Positions 45,709 to 54,373 of a stretch of 64,000 bases of DNA are shown here, piece by piece (the stretch's first letter is position 1; every line of letters starts with the position of its first letter). This stretch comes from Tropicimonas sp. IMCC6043 (GTDB taxonomy: Bacteria; Pseudomonadota; Alphaproteobacteria; Rhodobacterales; Rhodobacteraceae): positions 1 to 64,000 of the forward strand of contig NZ_SELO01000023.1 in assembly GCF_004146235.1 (NCBI RefSeq), given 5' to 3'. The notes below the pieces were generated by a model. The model ran no database searches. It worked only from the letters and a program-made list of their open reading frames with translations, and was not told the DNA's origin. Position numbers and translations under genes: made by a program.

Positions 45709-46473
45709 TCACCGGTCGACGAGCCAGCCGAGAACGTTACTCCAGAGCCTCGCATAGCCCTCCCATTCACAGAAATCGGGAGAGAGCCAGTGCGGGCCGA
45801 TATCCGAGGTCCAGACAGCGGTCCGCCCCTTGCCGTGGCTGCCCAGGACCAGCAGCGGATGCCCGCCCTGATCATCGGGCAATTTCGCGATGACCTCGAC
45901 GTCGTCGCGTAATTCGACCTCGTTGACGCCAAGGATCGGCGGCCAGGCAGAACCCGTCAGGCCGGCCATCGTCGGATGTTCCGGTTGGAGGATTTCGGCC
46001 ACCGCGCCCTCGGGAACCTCCACGCGGTCGTCCCACGCCAGGCAGGTTACCGGCAGCACGTCCTCCACCGGTGTCTTTCGCCAGCGGGCCTTGCCGTCGA
46101 TGCCCTGAAACGAAAAATACCCGCCCATCATGATCAGGTTGCCGCCATCGGCCACCCATTGCTTCAACATCCTGAGGCGGTTGGGTACGCATTTCGAGCG
46201 CAGCCAGACGTCGGGCGGCAGCAGGAAGGTGTTTGCACCGATATCCGACAGGATGATGATGTCGTATTCCGCCAGCCCCTCGGGCTCGAAGGGAAAGCCT
46301 TCGGCCGCTGCGTGGGCCGTCATCTGTTCGATCTCGAAGTCGCTTCCTGCCATCGCCTTCAGCAGCGGATCCGCACCGGTATGGAAATGTACGGATCCGA
46401 ACTGGTCGAAGCCTTTGTAATGTGTCTCGGACGTGGTCCAGCTCTCGCCGACCAGAAGCACTTTGGTGCTCAT
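45709..46473 (-). CDS. Glutamine-amidotransferase-like (class I GATase-fold) protein
   Basis: A 254-residue protein opening STKVLLVGESWTTSETHYKG, with YDIIILSDIGANTFLLPP, WVADGGNLIMMGGYFSFQG and GHPLLVLGSHGKGRTAVWTS. This is a DJ-1/GATase-like Rossmann protein often annotated as a cytoplasmic or trehalose-utilisation-like protein. No clear nucleophile-elbow Cys is seen, so glutaminase activity is doubtful. It is the last gene of the leftward operon, 17 bp after the phosphotriesterase-family gene. Function is not known. Confidence 0.65.
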   Translation of the reverse strand: MSTKVLLVGESWTTSETHYKGFDQFGSVHFHTGADPLLKAMAGSDFEIEQMTAHAAAEGFPFEPEGLAEYDIIILSDIGANTFLLPPDVWLRSKCVPNRLRMLKQWVADGGNLIMMGGYFSFQGIDGKARWRKTPVEDVLPVTCLAWDDRVEVPEGAVAEILQPEHPTMAGLTGSAWPPILGVNEVELRDDVEVIAKLPDDQGGHPLLVLGSHGKGRTAVWTSDIGPHWLSPDFCEWEGYARLWSNVLGWLVDR

Positions 46474-46490
46474 CAGTTCCTCCTGTTCGT

Positions 46491-47555
46491 TCAGATCGTC
46501 GCGTCGAAAACGCGGCGGGGATTGGTCACCATCAGCTCTTCGAGAGCGGCGGGTTCGGCGCCATGACGCAGCAGGCGCGGCAGGAAATGCCGGGTGACGA
46601 AGGCGTAGCCGTTGCCGCCGTAGCGGGTGAGCATCATCTTGATGAAGACGTCATGCGACAGCAGCAACCGGTCGAGATAGCCGTGCTCGATCAGTCCAAT
46701 GATCGCGCGGGCCACCTCGTCGTCCGAGGGGCATTGCACGCCCTGATCGGCATAAAAGAAGTCCATGCCGATCATGTCGAACTCGATGAAGGCGCCCCTT
46801 TCAGCCAGCGTCGCCTGGTAGACGGGGTCCATGTGCGACGGGTTCATGTGGCAGAGCACCGTGTGGCGCAGGTCGCCGCCCTCTTCCTCGACGATATCGA
46901 GCACCTTATGCGCGAGCCGGAACCAGCCGGGCAGGTGCACCATCAGGGGCAATCCCGTGCGGCGTTGCGCCCGCGCGGCGCCGCGCAAGGATTTCTCCTC
47001 GTCTGGTGTGAAATCTGAGGAGACGCCGATCTCGCCGATGAGCCCGATCTTTGCATCGGTACCGTCGACGCCGTGAAGCGCCTCCGCCACGATCTCGTCG
47101 GCGATGTCATCGACAGAGAGTCCGGCGACCGTGTCCGGCATCGAGGAGGCGAGGTAGTAGCCCGCTCCCATGACGACCTGCACCCCGGTCTCCGCCGAGA
47201 TGCGCTGGAGCTTGGTCGGGTCCCGGCCAATGCCACGGCAGGTGGGGTCGACAATGCTCCGGCCGCCGACATCGGCGAATTGCTTTACCTCCGCTATGGC
47301 CAGGTCGAGATCGTCCAGCGCGATGTTGTGCTTGTTGACGAAGGGATCCTGCCGCAGTTCCGAAAGGATCTCGATGGAAACCGGAGTGTCGGCAAGGTAC
47401 TGACGCTCAGGTTCTGTCGGCGGGTTCCACCAGCAGGTGCAATCGTTCTGCAAATGCTCGTGCATCAGCGTGTGGCCGAGATCGGCGGACGGGATTGGCC
47501 CGTCCACCGTCATGATCCGCCCCGAACCCGTGTGGCATTCGGACAGTTCGCTCAT
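46491..47555 (-). CDS. Phosphotriesterase-family metal-dependent hydrolase
   Basis: A 354-residue amidohydrolase-superfamily protein. The metal site is visible as HEH (His32, His34) in HTLMHEHL, Glu in IGLIGEIGVSS at the bridging position (where phosphotriesterase has a carboxylated Lys), His in VLCHMNPSHMDP and Asp in LLLSHDVF. This is the PHP/lactonase-like subgroup, more likely to act on lactones or phosphorylated sugars than on organophosphates. Its start overlaps the permease stop (ATGA), so it is made together with a sugar-type importer. Confidence 0.82.
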   Translation of the reverse strand: MSELSECHTGSGRIMTVDGPIPSADLGHTLMHEHLQNDCTCWWNPPTEPERQYLADTPVSIEILSELRQDPFVNKHNIALDDLDLAIAEVKQFADVGGRSIVDPTCRGIGRDPTKLQRISAETGVQVVMGAGYYLASSMPDTVAGLSVDDIADEIVAEALHGVDGTDAKIGLIGEIGVSSDFTPDEEKSLRGAARAQRRTGLPLMVHLPGWFRLAHKVLDIVEEEGGDLRHTVLCHMNPSHMDPVYQATLAERGAFIEFDMIGMDFFYADQGVQCPSDDEVARAIIGLIEHGYLDRLLLSHDVFIKMMLTRYGGNGYAFVTRHFLPRLLRHGAEPAALEELMVTNPRRVFDATI

Positions 47556-48556
47556 GCGGATTTCCTTTTCGAAAAGCGCCAGTTTCGGTCGAAGAGCCGG
47601 GTGTTCATCCAGATCGCGATCAGGATGATTGTGCCGGTGACGATCTGTGTGAAGAAGGGCGAGATATGCATGAGGATCAGGCCATTGCCGATAACCGCGA
47701 TGGTCATCGTGCCGAGCACGGTGCCGAGCATCGAGGCCTTGCCCCCCATCAACGACGTCCCGCCGAGCACGACCGCCGCGATTACCTGCAGTTCGAAGCC
47801 CTGCGCCGCGTTGGACGAGCCCGACCCGAGCCGGGCCGCAATCAGGATGCCGGCCAGCGCACTCGCGACGCCGGAGACGATATAGACTGACGCGAGCACC
47901 TTCTTGGCCGGCATGCCGACACGCCGCGCCGCTTCCATATTGGAGCCGACCGCGACGACCTGCCGTCCATATTGCGTCTTCAACATCACGATGAAGCCCA
48001 GGATGGCGACCAGAATGGCAATCAGGGCTGGAACCGGGAAGCCCGCGATTTCGCCGCGCCCGAGCCAGAAGAAGCCGTCCGCATCGCGGATCGGGATCGA
48101 GTAGCCCTCAGTCATGAAGAGCGCCCAGCCGCGCAGGATCGACAGACCCGCGAGCGTGACGATGAAGGCCGGGATGCCCTGGTAGGAAATGAACCAGCCC
48201 TGTATTCCTCCAATCGCTCCGCCGGCGATCAGCATTAGCAGGACCACGACCGGCCAGGGCAATCCAGCGGCCATCAGGATCGCGGCCAGCGCGTTGATCA
48301 GCGCCACTGCGGAGCCAACCGAGAGGTCAATGCCCGCCGTGGTGATGACCAGCGTCATCGCCACGGCGACGACAAGGATCGGCGCAGCCTGGCGCACCAC
48401 GTTCAGAAGGTTGCCCGCCGTCAGGAATGTCGTTGTCATCGCGCCGAAGAAAAGCATGCAGATCGCGAAGAACAGTGCGATGGAGAGCACCTGCGCATGA
48501 TCGGTGAGAAAATCGGCCAGATCGGAACCGGCCTGCCGTTCGGTGTAGGTCGCCAT
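47552..48556 (-). CDS. ABC transporter permease, ribose type
   Basis: A 334-residue BPD_transp_2-family permease with about 8-10 hydrophobic segments. TTAGIDLSVGSAVALINALA near residue 72 is the ribose-permease signature and VVLGGTSLMGGKASMLGTVLG near 265 the coupling segment. The start at 48556 shares a base with the ATPase stop. Confidence 0.88.
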   Translation of the reverse strand: MATYTERQAGSDLADFLTDHAQVLSIALFFAICMLFFGAMTTTFLTAGNLLNVVRQAAPILVVAVAMTLVITTAGIDLSVGSAVALINALAAILMAAGLPWPVVVLLMLIAGGAIGGIQGWFISYQGIPAFIVTLAGLSILRGWALFMTEGYSIPIRDADGFFWLGRGEIAGFPVPALIAILVAILGFIVMLKTQYGRQVVAVGSNMEAARRVGMPAKKVLASVYIVSGVASALAGILIAARLGSGSSNAAQGFELQVIAAVVLGGTSLMGGKASMLGTVLGTMTIAVIGNGLILMHISPFFTQIVTGTIILIAIWMNTRLFDRNWRFSKRKSA

Positions 48557-49338
48557 CAGTGGGCCTCCTTGCCGACGATGAGGTCGACGAGTTCCTGAAG
48601 ATCGGTTTCGCCGATATTGCGCTCCGCAACCTTGGTGCCCTCATACATGACCGCTACCCGGTCGCAGACCCGGAACAGGTCCTGCATGCGGTGCGTGACG
48701 AGAACCACGGCCACGCCGCGGGCCTTCACCCGGTTGATCAGTTCGAGCACCGCCTCGACCTCCGCCACGGCCAGTGCCGAGGTCGGCTCGTCCATGAGCA
48801 GCACCTTGGGCGTGAAGCTCGCCGCCCGCGCGATGGCGATGGCCTGACGTTGGCCCCCGGAGAGTTTCTCGACCTTCGCGGTGAGCCGCGGGATGCGAAT
48901 TTCCAGCGCGGCGAGCATCCTCTCGGCCTCCGCCAGCATCCGTTTCTGGTCAAGAAAGGGGCCGCGCTTCAATTCGCGCCCGAGAAACAGGTTGCCGACC
49001 ACATCGACGTGGTCACAGAGCGAGAGGTCCTGGTAGACCATCTCGATATGCAGATCGCGCGCCTGGGAAGGCGTTGCGAAGCGGACCTTCCGGCCCTCCA
49101 TCTCGATTTCGCCCTCGTCCGGTATGTAGGTGCCCGAGATGACCTTGGAGAGGGTCGATTTGCCGGCGGCATTGTCGCCGATCAGCCCGAGGCACTCGCC
49201 AGGCCGCACATCGAGATCGACACCGCGCAACGCTTCGTGCGATCCAAATGTCTTGTGAATATTGCGGAGCCGCAGGATCGGCTCGGCCGGGAGGGGGCTC
49301 GCCCCCCTCCCTTCCTCATGTTCTGCCATTGCAGTCAT
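48556..49338 (-). CDS. ABC transporter ATP-binding protein, ribose type, single-domain
   Basis: A 260-residue ATPase: Walker A GDNAAGKST near residue 54 (Ala in place of the usual Gly), LSGGQRQAIAIARA, Walker B VLLMDEPTSALA, and switch His in LVTHRMQDL. Only one nucleotide-binding domain is present. The ATG at 49338 overlaps the binding-protein stop as TAATG; ATG 49329 is an alternative start. Confidence 0.87.
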   Translation of the reverse strand: MTAMAEHEEGRGASPLPAEPILRLRNIHKTFGSHEALRGVDLDVRPGECLGLIGDNAAGKSTLSKVISGTYIPDEGEIEMEGRKVRFATPSQARDLHIEMVYQDLSLCDHVDVVGNLFLGRELKRGPFLDQKRMLAEAERMLAALEIRIPRLTAKVEKLSGGQRQAIAIARAASFTPKVLLMDEPTSALAVAEVEAVLELINRVKARGVAVVLVTHRMQDLFRVCDRVAVMYEGTKVAERNIGETDLQELVDLIVGKEAH

Positions 49339-50270
49339 TAGAAGAGCGACCGGAAGTCGTCGACGTTTTCCTTGGTCACGATGGTGACCGGAACCGAGAT
49401 ATTCGCATCGACTTCGCCGCCATCCGAAAGGGTCATAAGCGCCTCGACCGCCGCCGCGCCCATCAGCGAGGGATCCTGCTGAATCACTGCCTTGACGTAG
49501 CCCTCATCGATGCCGTCGATCACCTGTGCCGTAAGGTCCCAACCGTAGATTGCGACATCTGCCTGCTTGCCCTGGCTGACCACGGCCGCCACAGCGCCCA
49601 TCAGCGCCGGCTCGCCGGTGGCGTAGAGCGCGTTCAGGTCGGGGTTGGCGGTGATAAGGTTCTCGGCTGCGCCGAGGGCGACATCCTGGATGTTCTGGCC
49701 GTCCACCGTGTCGGCAACCGTCACTTTGCCAGCGTCTAGCGCGCCCTCGAAGCCATCCTTGCGGACGTTCTGGATGTAGGAGTTCAAGGCACCGACGATT
49801 CCGAGCTTGGCCTCGCCTTCCATGTTCTCGTTGAAGTAGGCGGCGAGGTCCGCGCCGGCTTTCGCGTTGTCGACGCCGATCTGCGCGGCCTGCGGTCCGT
49901 CCGGAAGGATCGCATCGATGGCGACGACCGGAATGCCCGCCGCGGCGGCCTGCTCTACAGCCGGCATGATCCCGTTGACGTCAATGGCGACGACAGCCAG
50001 TCCGTCCACGCCTTCCTGGATGTAGGTCTCGATGGCGCTGTTCTGGGCGGCGGAGTCATTGTTGGCGTTGAAGATCACCAAATTGACGCCGGCAGCCGCG
50101 GCTGCCTCTTCCGCTCCCCGGTTCATCTCGTTGAAGAACAGCGCTTGCTGGTTGATCTGCACCAGAGCGAAGGTCTTGGCGTCCTGGGCCGAGACCGGAA
50201 GGGCGACGGCACCGAGAAGGGTCGATGCCAGAAGCACGCCAAGACTTCTGCGGGTAAAGTGTTCAGTCAT
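49338..50270 (-). CDS. ABC transporter periplasmic sugar-binding protein, ribose type
   Basis: A 310-residue Peripla_BP_4 protein. The N-terminus TEHFTRRSLGVLLAS followed by a hydrophobic stretch and VSAQD is a signal peptide with twin Arg (TRRSLG), so Tat export is possible. Mature blocks FALVQINQQALFFNEM, VDGLAVVAIDVNG, PVVAIDAILPDG and YGWDLTAQVIDG follow the ribose-binding pattern. The ATG at 50270 has GAGGAAA upstream; a GTG at 50282 is unlikely. It lies 24 bp after the LacI gene in the same transcript. Confidence 0.87.
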   Translation of the reverse strand: MTEHFTRRSLGVLLASTLLGAVALPVSAQDAKTFALVQINQQALFFNEMNRGAEEAAAAAGVNLVIFNANNDSAAQNSAIETYIQEGVDGLAVVAIDVNGIMPAVEQAAAAGIPVVAIDAILPDGPQAAQIGVDNAKAGADLAAYFNENMEGEAKLGIVGALNSYIQNVRKDGFEGALDAGKVTVADTVDGQNIQDVALGAAENLITANPDLNALYATGEPALMGAVAAVVSQGKQADVAIYGWDLTAQVIDGIDEGYVKAVIQQDPSLMGAAAVEALMTLSDGGEVDANISVPVTIVTKENVDDFRSLF

Positions 50271-50294
50271 CTTTTTCCTCACTGTTGAAGTTGC

Positions 50295-51311
50295 TCAGGC
50301 ATTTCTGATCGGCGGCGCAACCGAGTCCCGTTCGATCAGAGTGACAGGAAGTAACTCCTCGTGAGGGAGCGTGCTGTCTGCATCCGGCTTGAAGTCGAGA
50401 AGCAGCTCGAGCGCTCGCTTACCCAACTCCCGGACCGGCTGCCGCACCGCTGTCACGGCCGGTGCGAAAAGGTGAAGTGGACTGACGTCATCGAAGCCCA
50501 CAACAGAAACATCCCGTGGAACGGACATGCCCGTCTCTCCCAGTACCTCGTAGAGGCCGATCAGAAGCTCGTCCGAGGTGGCGAAGATTGCGGTCGGTCG
50601 GTCGTCGCTCCTGGAGATGAATTTCCGGGCCGCTTCCCGACCGGCCTCGACGGTATAAGGACCAGAAATGCGTTCGACCCGCAGGTCCGTGTCCGCCACC
50701 TCCCGCAACCCGCGCAGAAAACCCTTGTGGCGCCTTTCGCCGCTGATCATTTCATCCACGCCGCCGACAAAAAGCAGATGCCTGTGCCCATTGAGCGCCA
50801 GGTGCCGTCCGGCCAGGTAGCCGCCCGCATCATTGTCACAAAACAGCTTTGGTACATGCGTCGCGGCCACGTCCTCGTCCACAACGACACAGGGGCCCGC
50901 AGTGTTGATCTTCTCGGACAGCGTAGCATCGCCAGCATGGTTGGTGATGAAGATAAGGCCGTCGGCACGTCCTTGCCGGATATGGTCGAGATACGAAATC
51001 TCCCTCTCACGACGGTTCAGCGTGGCGTGCAGCGACAGCGACAGGTTTCGACGGTCTGCCTCGGCCTCCACCGAGGCGACGAAGGTTGAGAAAAACGGTG
51101 TCGAGATATCGGGAACCATCAGGGCGATTGTCTCGGAGCGACCGAGGCTGAGTCGGCGCGCTTGTGCATTGGGAACGTAGTTGAGCTCTTCGATCGCGGT
51201 GTCGATCGCGTCGGCGGTGCGTTTCGGCAGGTCAAGGGAGCCGTTCAGGTATCGTGAGACAGTCGTCTTCGACACATTTGCCAGCCGCGCAACGTCCTGC
51301 AAATTCGCCAT
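50295..51311 (-). CDS. LacI-family regulator heading the ribose-type ABC operon
   Basis: A 338-residue regulator. The HTH (NLQDVARLANVSKTTVSRYL, residues 3-22) and hinge (YVPNAQARRLS) precede a ligand-binding domain from ETIALMVPDIS. It is the first gene of a leftward operon with binding protein, ATPase, permease, phosphotriesterase-family and GATase-like genes, so it likely autoregulates through the repeats at 51333-51368. Confidence 0.88.
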   Translation of the reverse strand: MANLQDVARLANVSKTTVSRYLNGSLDLPKRTADAIDTAIEELNYVPNAQARRLSLGRSETIALMVPDISTPFFSTFVASVEAEADRRNLSLSLHATLNRREREISYLDHIRQGRADGLIFITNHAGDATLSEKINTAGPCVVVDEDVAATHVPKLFCDNDAGGYLAGRHLALNGHRHLLFVGGVDEMISGERRHKGFLRGLREVADTDLRVERISGPYTVEAGREAARKFISRSDDRPTAIFATSDELLIGLYEVLGETGMSVPRDVSVVGFDDVSPLHLFAPAVTAVRQPVRELGKRALELLLDFKPDADSTLPHEELLPVTLIERDSVAPPIRNA

Positions 51312-51332
51312 GAATGCTACCCAAGCGCAAAG

Positions 51333-51368
51333 TAAACCGGTTCAGTAAATCGGTACACTATATCGGTA
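51333..51368. promoter_or_regulatory. Three 13-bp-spaced direct repeats, including an AACCGGTT palindrome
   Basis: TAAACCGGTT (51333), TAAATCGGTA (51346) and TATATCGGTA (51359) recur exactly every 13 bp, 22 bp upstream of the lacI-type start. The first copy contains the CG-centred palindrome AACCGGTT typical of LacI sites. The array probably contains both promoter elements and repressor half-sites of this operon. Confidence 0.55.
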
Positions 51369-51371
51369 GGC

Positions 51372-51813
51372 CGATTCCTCTTGGGCTGTAAAGAGGTTTT
51401 CGGCGCACCGTCGTCGCCTCTGGTCAATCGGTCGTGAAAACGATGTTCATGCCCAATTTTTTGGCGGAGGACCATTCGAAGGGGACACTGGTTCCACCAA
51501 GCCTCATTGGCGGCGCCAGGCCGACTGCTGACGAAAATCTTTCCTGATCCTTGCATGTAAGACAATCATTGGTTTGACGACTGCAGTGTTCTGCCATCTT
51601 TGGTGCACGGGACTCATTGGTGCGCAATCAGAAGAAGACGCGGCCAGTGGAACTACAATAGGTCGGCCAAAGGAGGTGAACTTACGCACTTCGGCGGCTC
51701 AAACTCCGTCAGCGTTGCAAGCGCAGAGCGCTCCGGGTCCATATATTTGGACGGCATTGACCGGTTCAACCAAAGTGAACAAATCGGACGAGGGCAGGAG
51801 TGACTTCGTGTGA
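51372..51813. other. Gene-poor, low-coding-potential interval
   Basis: Around 440 bp between the LacI promoter and the hsdM relic. Short frames on both strands (for example 51424-51627 minus and 51600-51803 plus) show no family I recognise. AT content is higher than in the flanking operons and an HsdM relic follows, so this is probably degraded accessory DNA. Confidence 0.5.
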
Positions 51814-52000
51814 GTTGAAGCCAAGGTCGACGCGATCTGGAACGCGCTGTGGACGGGGGCTATCGAACCCGCGAACTGTAATGGAGCAGTTCACGCTTCT
51901 TCTCGTCCTCAGGGGCTTCGATGACGCACAATCCCGCGCGGAACGTCAAGCCCGGGCACGAGGCCCTAACGAGTTTGTTCGCTCGGGCCAGTTGGTTTCA
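51814..52000 (+). pseudogene. Relic of type I restriction methyltransferase HsdM (N-terminus, frameshifted)
   Basis: From 51814 one frame reads VEAKVDAIWNALWTG; after a frameshift near 51858 a second frame reads LSNPRTVMEQFTLLLVLRGF and DDAQSRAERQ. Joined, this is the characteristic N-terminal helical part of HsdM (aKVDaiWnalwtGGIsNPltviEQltyLLFlrrLDd). Only about 60 residues remain, without the NPPF methyltransferase motif, and a stop lies just before 51814. No hsdS or hsdR is present in the window. Confidence 0.65.
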
Positions 52001-52222
52001 CGCTTTCGCAAATCAAAAAAAAAGAGAGCGAGTTCCGGATATACGCTGCGACAGTGATCTGTCTCGACTTGTTCTGCGCTGCTGTCGTTCGCCGAAGTGG
52101 CGCATAAGGCCAAAACACACCAGGATTCTTGACTTTCTTAGTTGATCGGCCCCGCGCATTCATGCACGGGGCCGGTATTCTGATACCCTCTGGCATCGCA
52201 TTCGGTCGTCCACGCGCAGCTG

Positions 52223-53155
52223 TTACGCGGCTTCCAGCTCTTTGATCACGGGAAGCCCGGACGCCTTTACAGCGGCGCGGATCTCGACATCGGCCGCATC
52301 GCCGAGCGGCTTCAGCGGTTCGCGGATGTTGACGTTGTCGATGATCCCGCGAGCGCGCAGGGCGTGCTTCAGTGCGACGCTGCCTTCCATGTGCGAGCCG
52401 CGGTGGTACACGGCCTTGGTGACAGGCAGCAGCTGCTCATGGATTTTCCTGGCGGCGGTGTAGTCCTGTGCCTTCCCGGCCTTCAGATACTCGATCAATG
52501 CCTCGGGCGCCATGTTGCCGTAGCCGACCAGCAGGCCGTCGATATCGAACATCGTGGGCAGCAGCCACTCGTCGTGGCAGGACATGATGGCGAGATCCGG
52601 GAACTCGTTCTTCAGGACCGGAATCTCGTTGTACCAGCGCTTCATGTCGCGCACGCCGTTCTTGGTGGCGGTGACACCGGGGATCGCCGCAATGTCGAGT
52701 TGCGTCTGAAGATCGTAGGTGCACTTGGTGACGTTGGGATATTGGAACAGGATGCATTCCAGCCCGGATTCGGCGACGGCCTGGTACCGCGTCTGTGGGG
52801 CGCCCTTCTGGTAACCAAAGCGCAGCCAGCCGTGGTTCGGATAGACCAGCGCACCGCGGGCGCCTGCGTCGTATTTCTCTTTCGCCTCGAGCTCGGCGAC
52901 TTTCGTGCCTTCTCCGGTGATGCCGGCCACGATCGGGACGTCCACCGCGTCGGCGTAGACGCGGATCAGTTCGATCTGTTCGTCATGGGTGAGGAACGTG
53001 CCCTCGCCGGCGTGTCCGAGGATCACGAGGGTTTTCACACCGTCGATCCCAGCCAGCCATTTCGCGAGCTTCGCGTTCTGATCGTAGTCGACGTCGCCGT
53101 TGTCCTTGAAGATGGTCACGGGGGCCGGGTTCAGTCCTTTCCAGTCAATTGCCAT
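52223..53155 (-). CDS. Dihydrodipicolinate synthase/N-acetylneuraminate lyase-family aldolase or dehydratase
   Basis: A 310-residue DapA-family TIM barrel. The Schiff-base Lys lies in GVTATKNGVRDM near residue 150 and the catalytic Tyr in LFQYPN near 128. HAGEGTFLT corresponds to the carboxylate-binding GGxGE/GTTGE loop of the family, altered here, so a substrate other than that of DapA is expected. A GGAACGTTCC palindrome lies 57 bp upstream, related to that beside the LacI gene at 57605. Together with the oligogalacturonate-lyase-like and TRAP genes it may act on a uronate-derived keto-acid, but this is inference. Confidence 0.78.
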   Translation of the reverse strand: MAIDWKGLNPAPVTIFKDNGDVDYDQNAKLAKWLAGIDGVKTLVILGHAGEGTFLTHDEQIELIRVYADAVDVPIVAGITGEGTKVAELEAKEKYDAGARGALVYPNHGWLRFGYQKGAPQTRYQAVAESGLECILFQYPNVTKCTYDLQTQLDIAAIPGVTATKNGVRDMKRWYNEIPVLKNEFPDLAIMSCHDEWLLPTMFDIDGLLVGYGNMAPEALIEYLKAGKAQDYTAARKIHEQLLPVTKAVYHRGSHMEGSVALKHALRARGIIDNVNIREPLKPLGDAADVEIRAAVKASGLPVIKELEAA

Positions 53156-53208
53156 AGTAGGTCTCCCTGGGTTGATGAAAGTGTGGATTCGGTGGTTTGG
53201 TATCGATA

Positions 53209-53224
53209 CTGGGAACGTTCCTAT
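53209..53224. promoter_or_regulatory. LacI-type operator upstream of the DapA-family gene
   Basis: The core GGAACGTTCC (53212-53221) is a perfect 10-bp palindrome. Across 16 bp it agrees at 13 positions with the operator at 57508-57523. It lies between the promoter-proximal end of the DapA-family gene and the preceding operon. Confidence 0.7.
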
Positions 53225-53275
53225 TTATGCTGCCATTCGTGTCGTCTGTCAAGTCTTCATTCCCTCCTGATGATT

Positions 53276-54370
53276 CTATTGAGGTTGCGGGGCGGTTCGG
53301 AGCGTGGCCACGAAGACCTGTGCAGCACCTGTTCGGTCGGAGGTGAAGACGACCTGCGTCCCGTCGGGCGAAAAGCGCGGATGCGGGTGAGTGTGCTGCG
53401 GCGCGTAGACTTTCACTGGACCGTCGTTGTAGGGAAATGGCTCCGCCCAGTGATCCCCGCGCGATGAAGCCTCCGAGGCGAGCAGAAACTGCGGCGAGGT
53501 CTTTCCGGCAAGGTCGAGCAGGTGTAGCCCGCGATCGGGGAAGTTGGTGTCGCAGACGAGCCTCGTCCCTGTTGTGTCCGGCGCTCCGTGCCAGACCGGG
53601 AAGTCGGTCACGCGCGTCACTGCGCCCGTGTCGGGATCGATCTCGCCCATCCCGTTCGGCCAGTCCACGAACAGAACGGTTCGATGTCCGGGGCGCCAGA
53701 CCTCATGGGTGATCCACTGCATGTCGTGTTCGCGTTCGAAAATCCGGCGCGCACGGCCGCTCCGGTCGGTAACCCAGACACGGTCGGTCATCGGGCCGGC
53801 AAAAAGGATCAGGTCCTCATCGTCAGGGCAGAATTGTGGATGACCGATAGTGTCGCGTTCGAGGAATACCTCCGCGCTCTGTCTCTCGGTGTCGATCATC
53901 CAGAACCGGCTGACCGCGCCGGTCTTTACTGGCACCGCCCAGAATCGGCCGCTTGCGGAAAGAGCGGTGGTGCCCATCGCCGCCCCGACCATGCCGGCTT
54001 CGCGTATCTCGGCGCGGCCGAAATCGACCAGCTCCTCCACTCGACCGTCTGAGGTCGAGACACGCTTGCCGGATTGTCCGGAGACAAAATAGATCCACGC
54101 ACCGTCCTTGGAGGGGATCACCGACCATTCCGCCAGCGATGGATCGTCCGTGAGCTGAATGACCTCGCCCCCTTCCTGTTGCTCGATGTAGATCTGCGGA
54201 GCGCCAGACCTGTGCGAGAGAAAGACCAGGAATTGACCTGCCGCGTCCCACGCATCGACGAAGAAGAAGGGATGGTGGTGGATGGAGGGGTGCGCGGTCA
54301 CCTGCCGCACGATTGCGTTTTCGGTCTCCGAGACGACCCGGGATTCCGATGGAAGTGGATTCCAGACCAT
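53276..54370 (-). CDS. Oligogalacturonate-lyase-like beta-propeller protein
   Basis: A 364-residue propeller related to oligogalacturonate lyase (Pectate_lyase22). His261 in VWHGAPD and Gln325, His328 and His330 in APQHTHPHP reproduce the spacing of the Mn-binding His/Gln/His/His set known from the Yersinia enzyme. HHHPFFFVDAW near the N-terminus and HPHPRFSPDGTQVVFTSDRT at the C-terminus are typical. No signal peptide is present, so it is cytoplasmic and would act on an imported oligouronide by beta-elimination. It starts 3 bp after the TRAP permease gene, giving one operon. A substrate other than oligogalacturonate cannot be excluded. Confidence 0.75.
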   Translation of the reverse strand: MVWNPLPSESRVVSETENAIVRQVTAHPSIHHHPFFFVDAWDAAGQFLVFLSHRSGAPQIYIEQQEGGEVIQLTDDPSLAEWSVIPSKDGAWIYFVSGQSGKRVSTSDGRVEELVDFGRAEIREAGMVGAAMGTTALSASGRFWAVPVKTGAVSRFWMIDTERQSAEVFLERDTIGHPQFCPDDEDLILFAGPMTDRVWVTDRSGRARRIFEREHDMQWITHEVWRPGHRTVLFVDWPNGMGEIDPDTGAVTRVTDFPVWHGAPDTTGTRLVCDTNFPDRGLHLLDLAGKTSPQFLLASEASSRGDHWAEPFPYNDGPVKVYAPQHTHPHPRFSPDGTQVVFTSDRTGAAQVFVATLRTAPQPQ

Positions 54371-54373
54371 GAT

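Noticed and set aside
51333-51371. CRISPR-like repeat array
   Set aside because: Only three imperfect 10-base units at 13-bp period, no spacers of suitable length and no cas genes. No CRISPR array was seen anywhere in the window.
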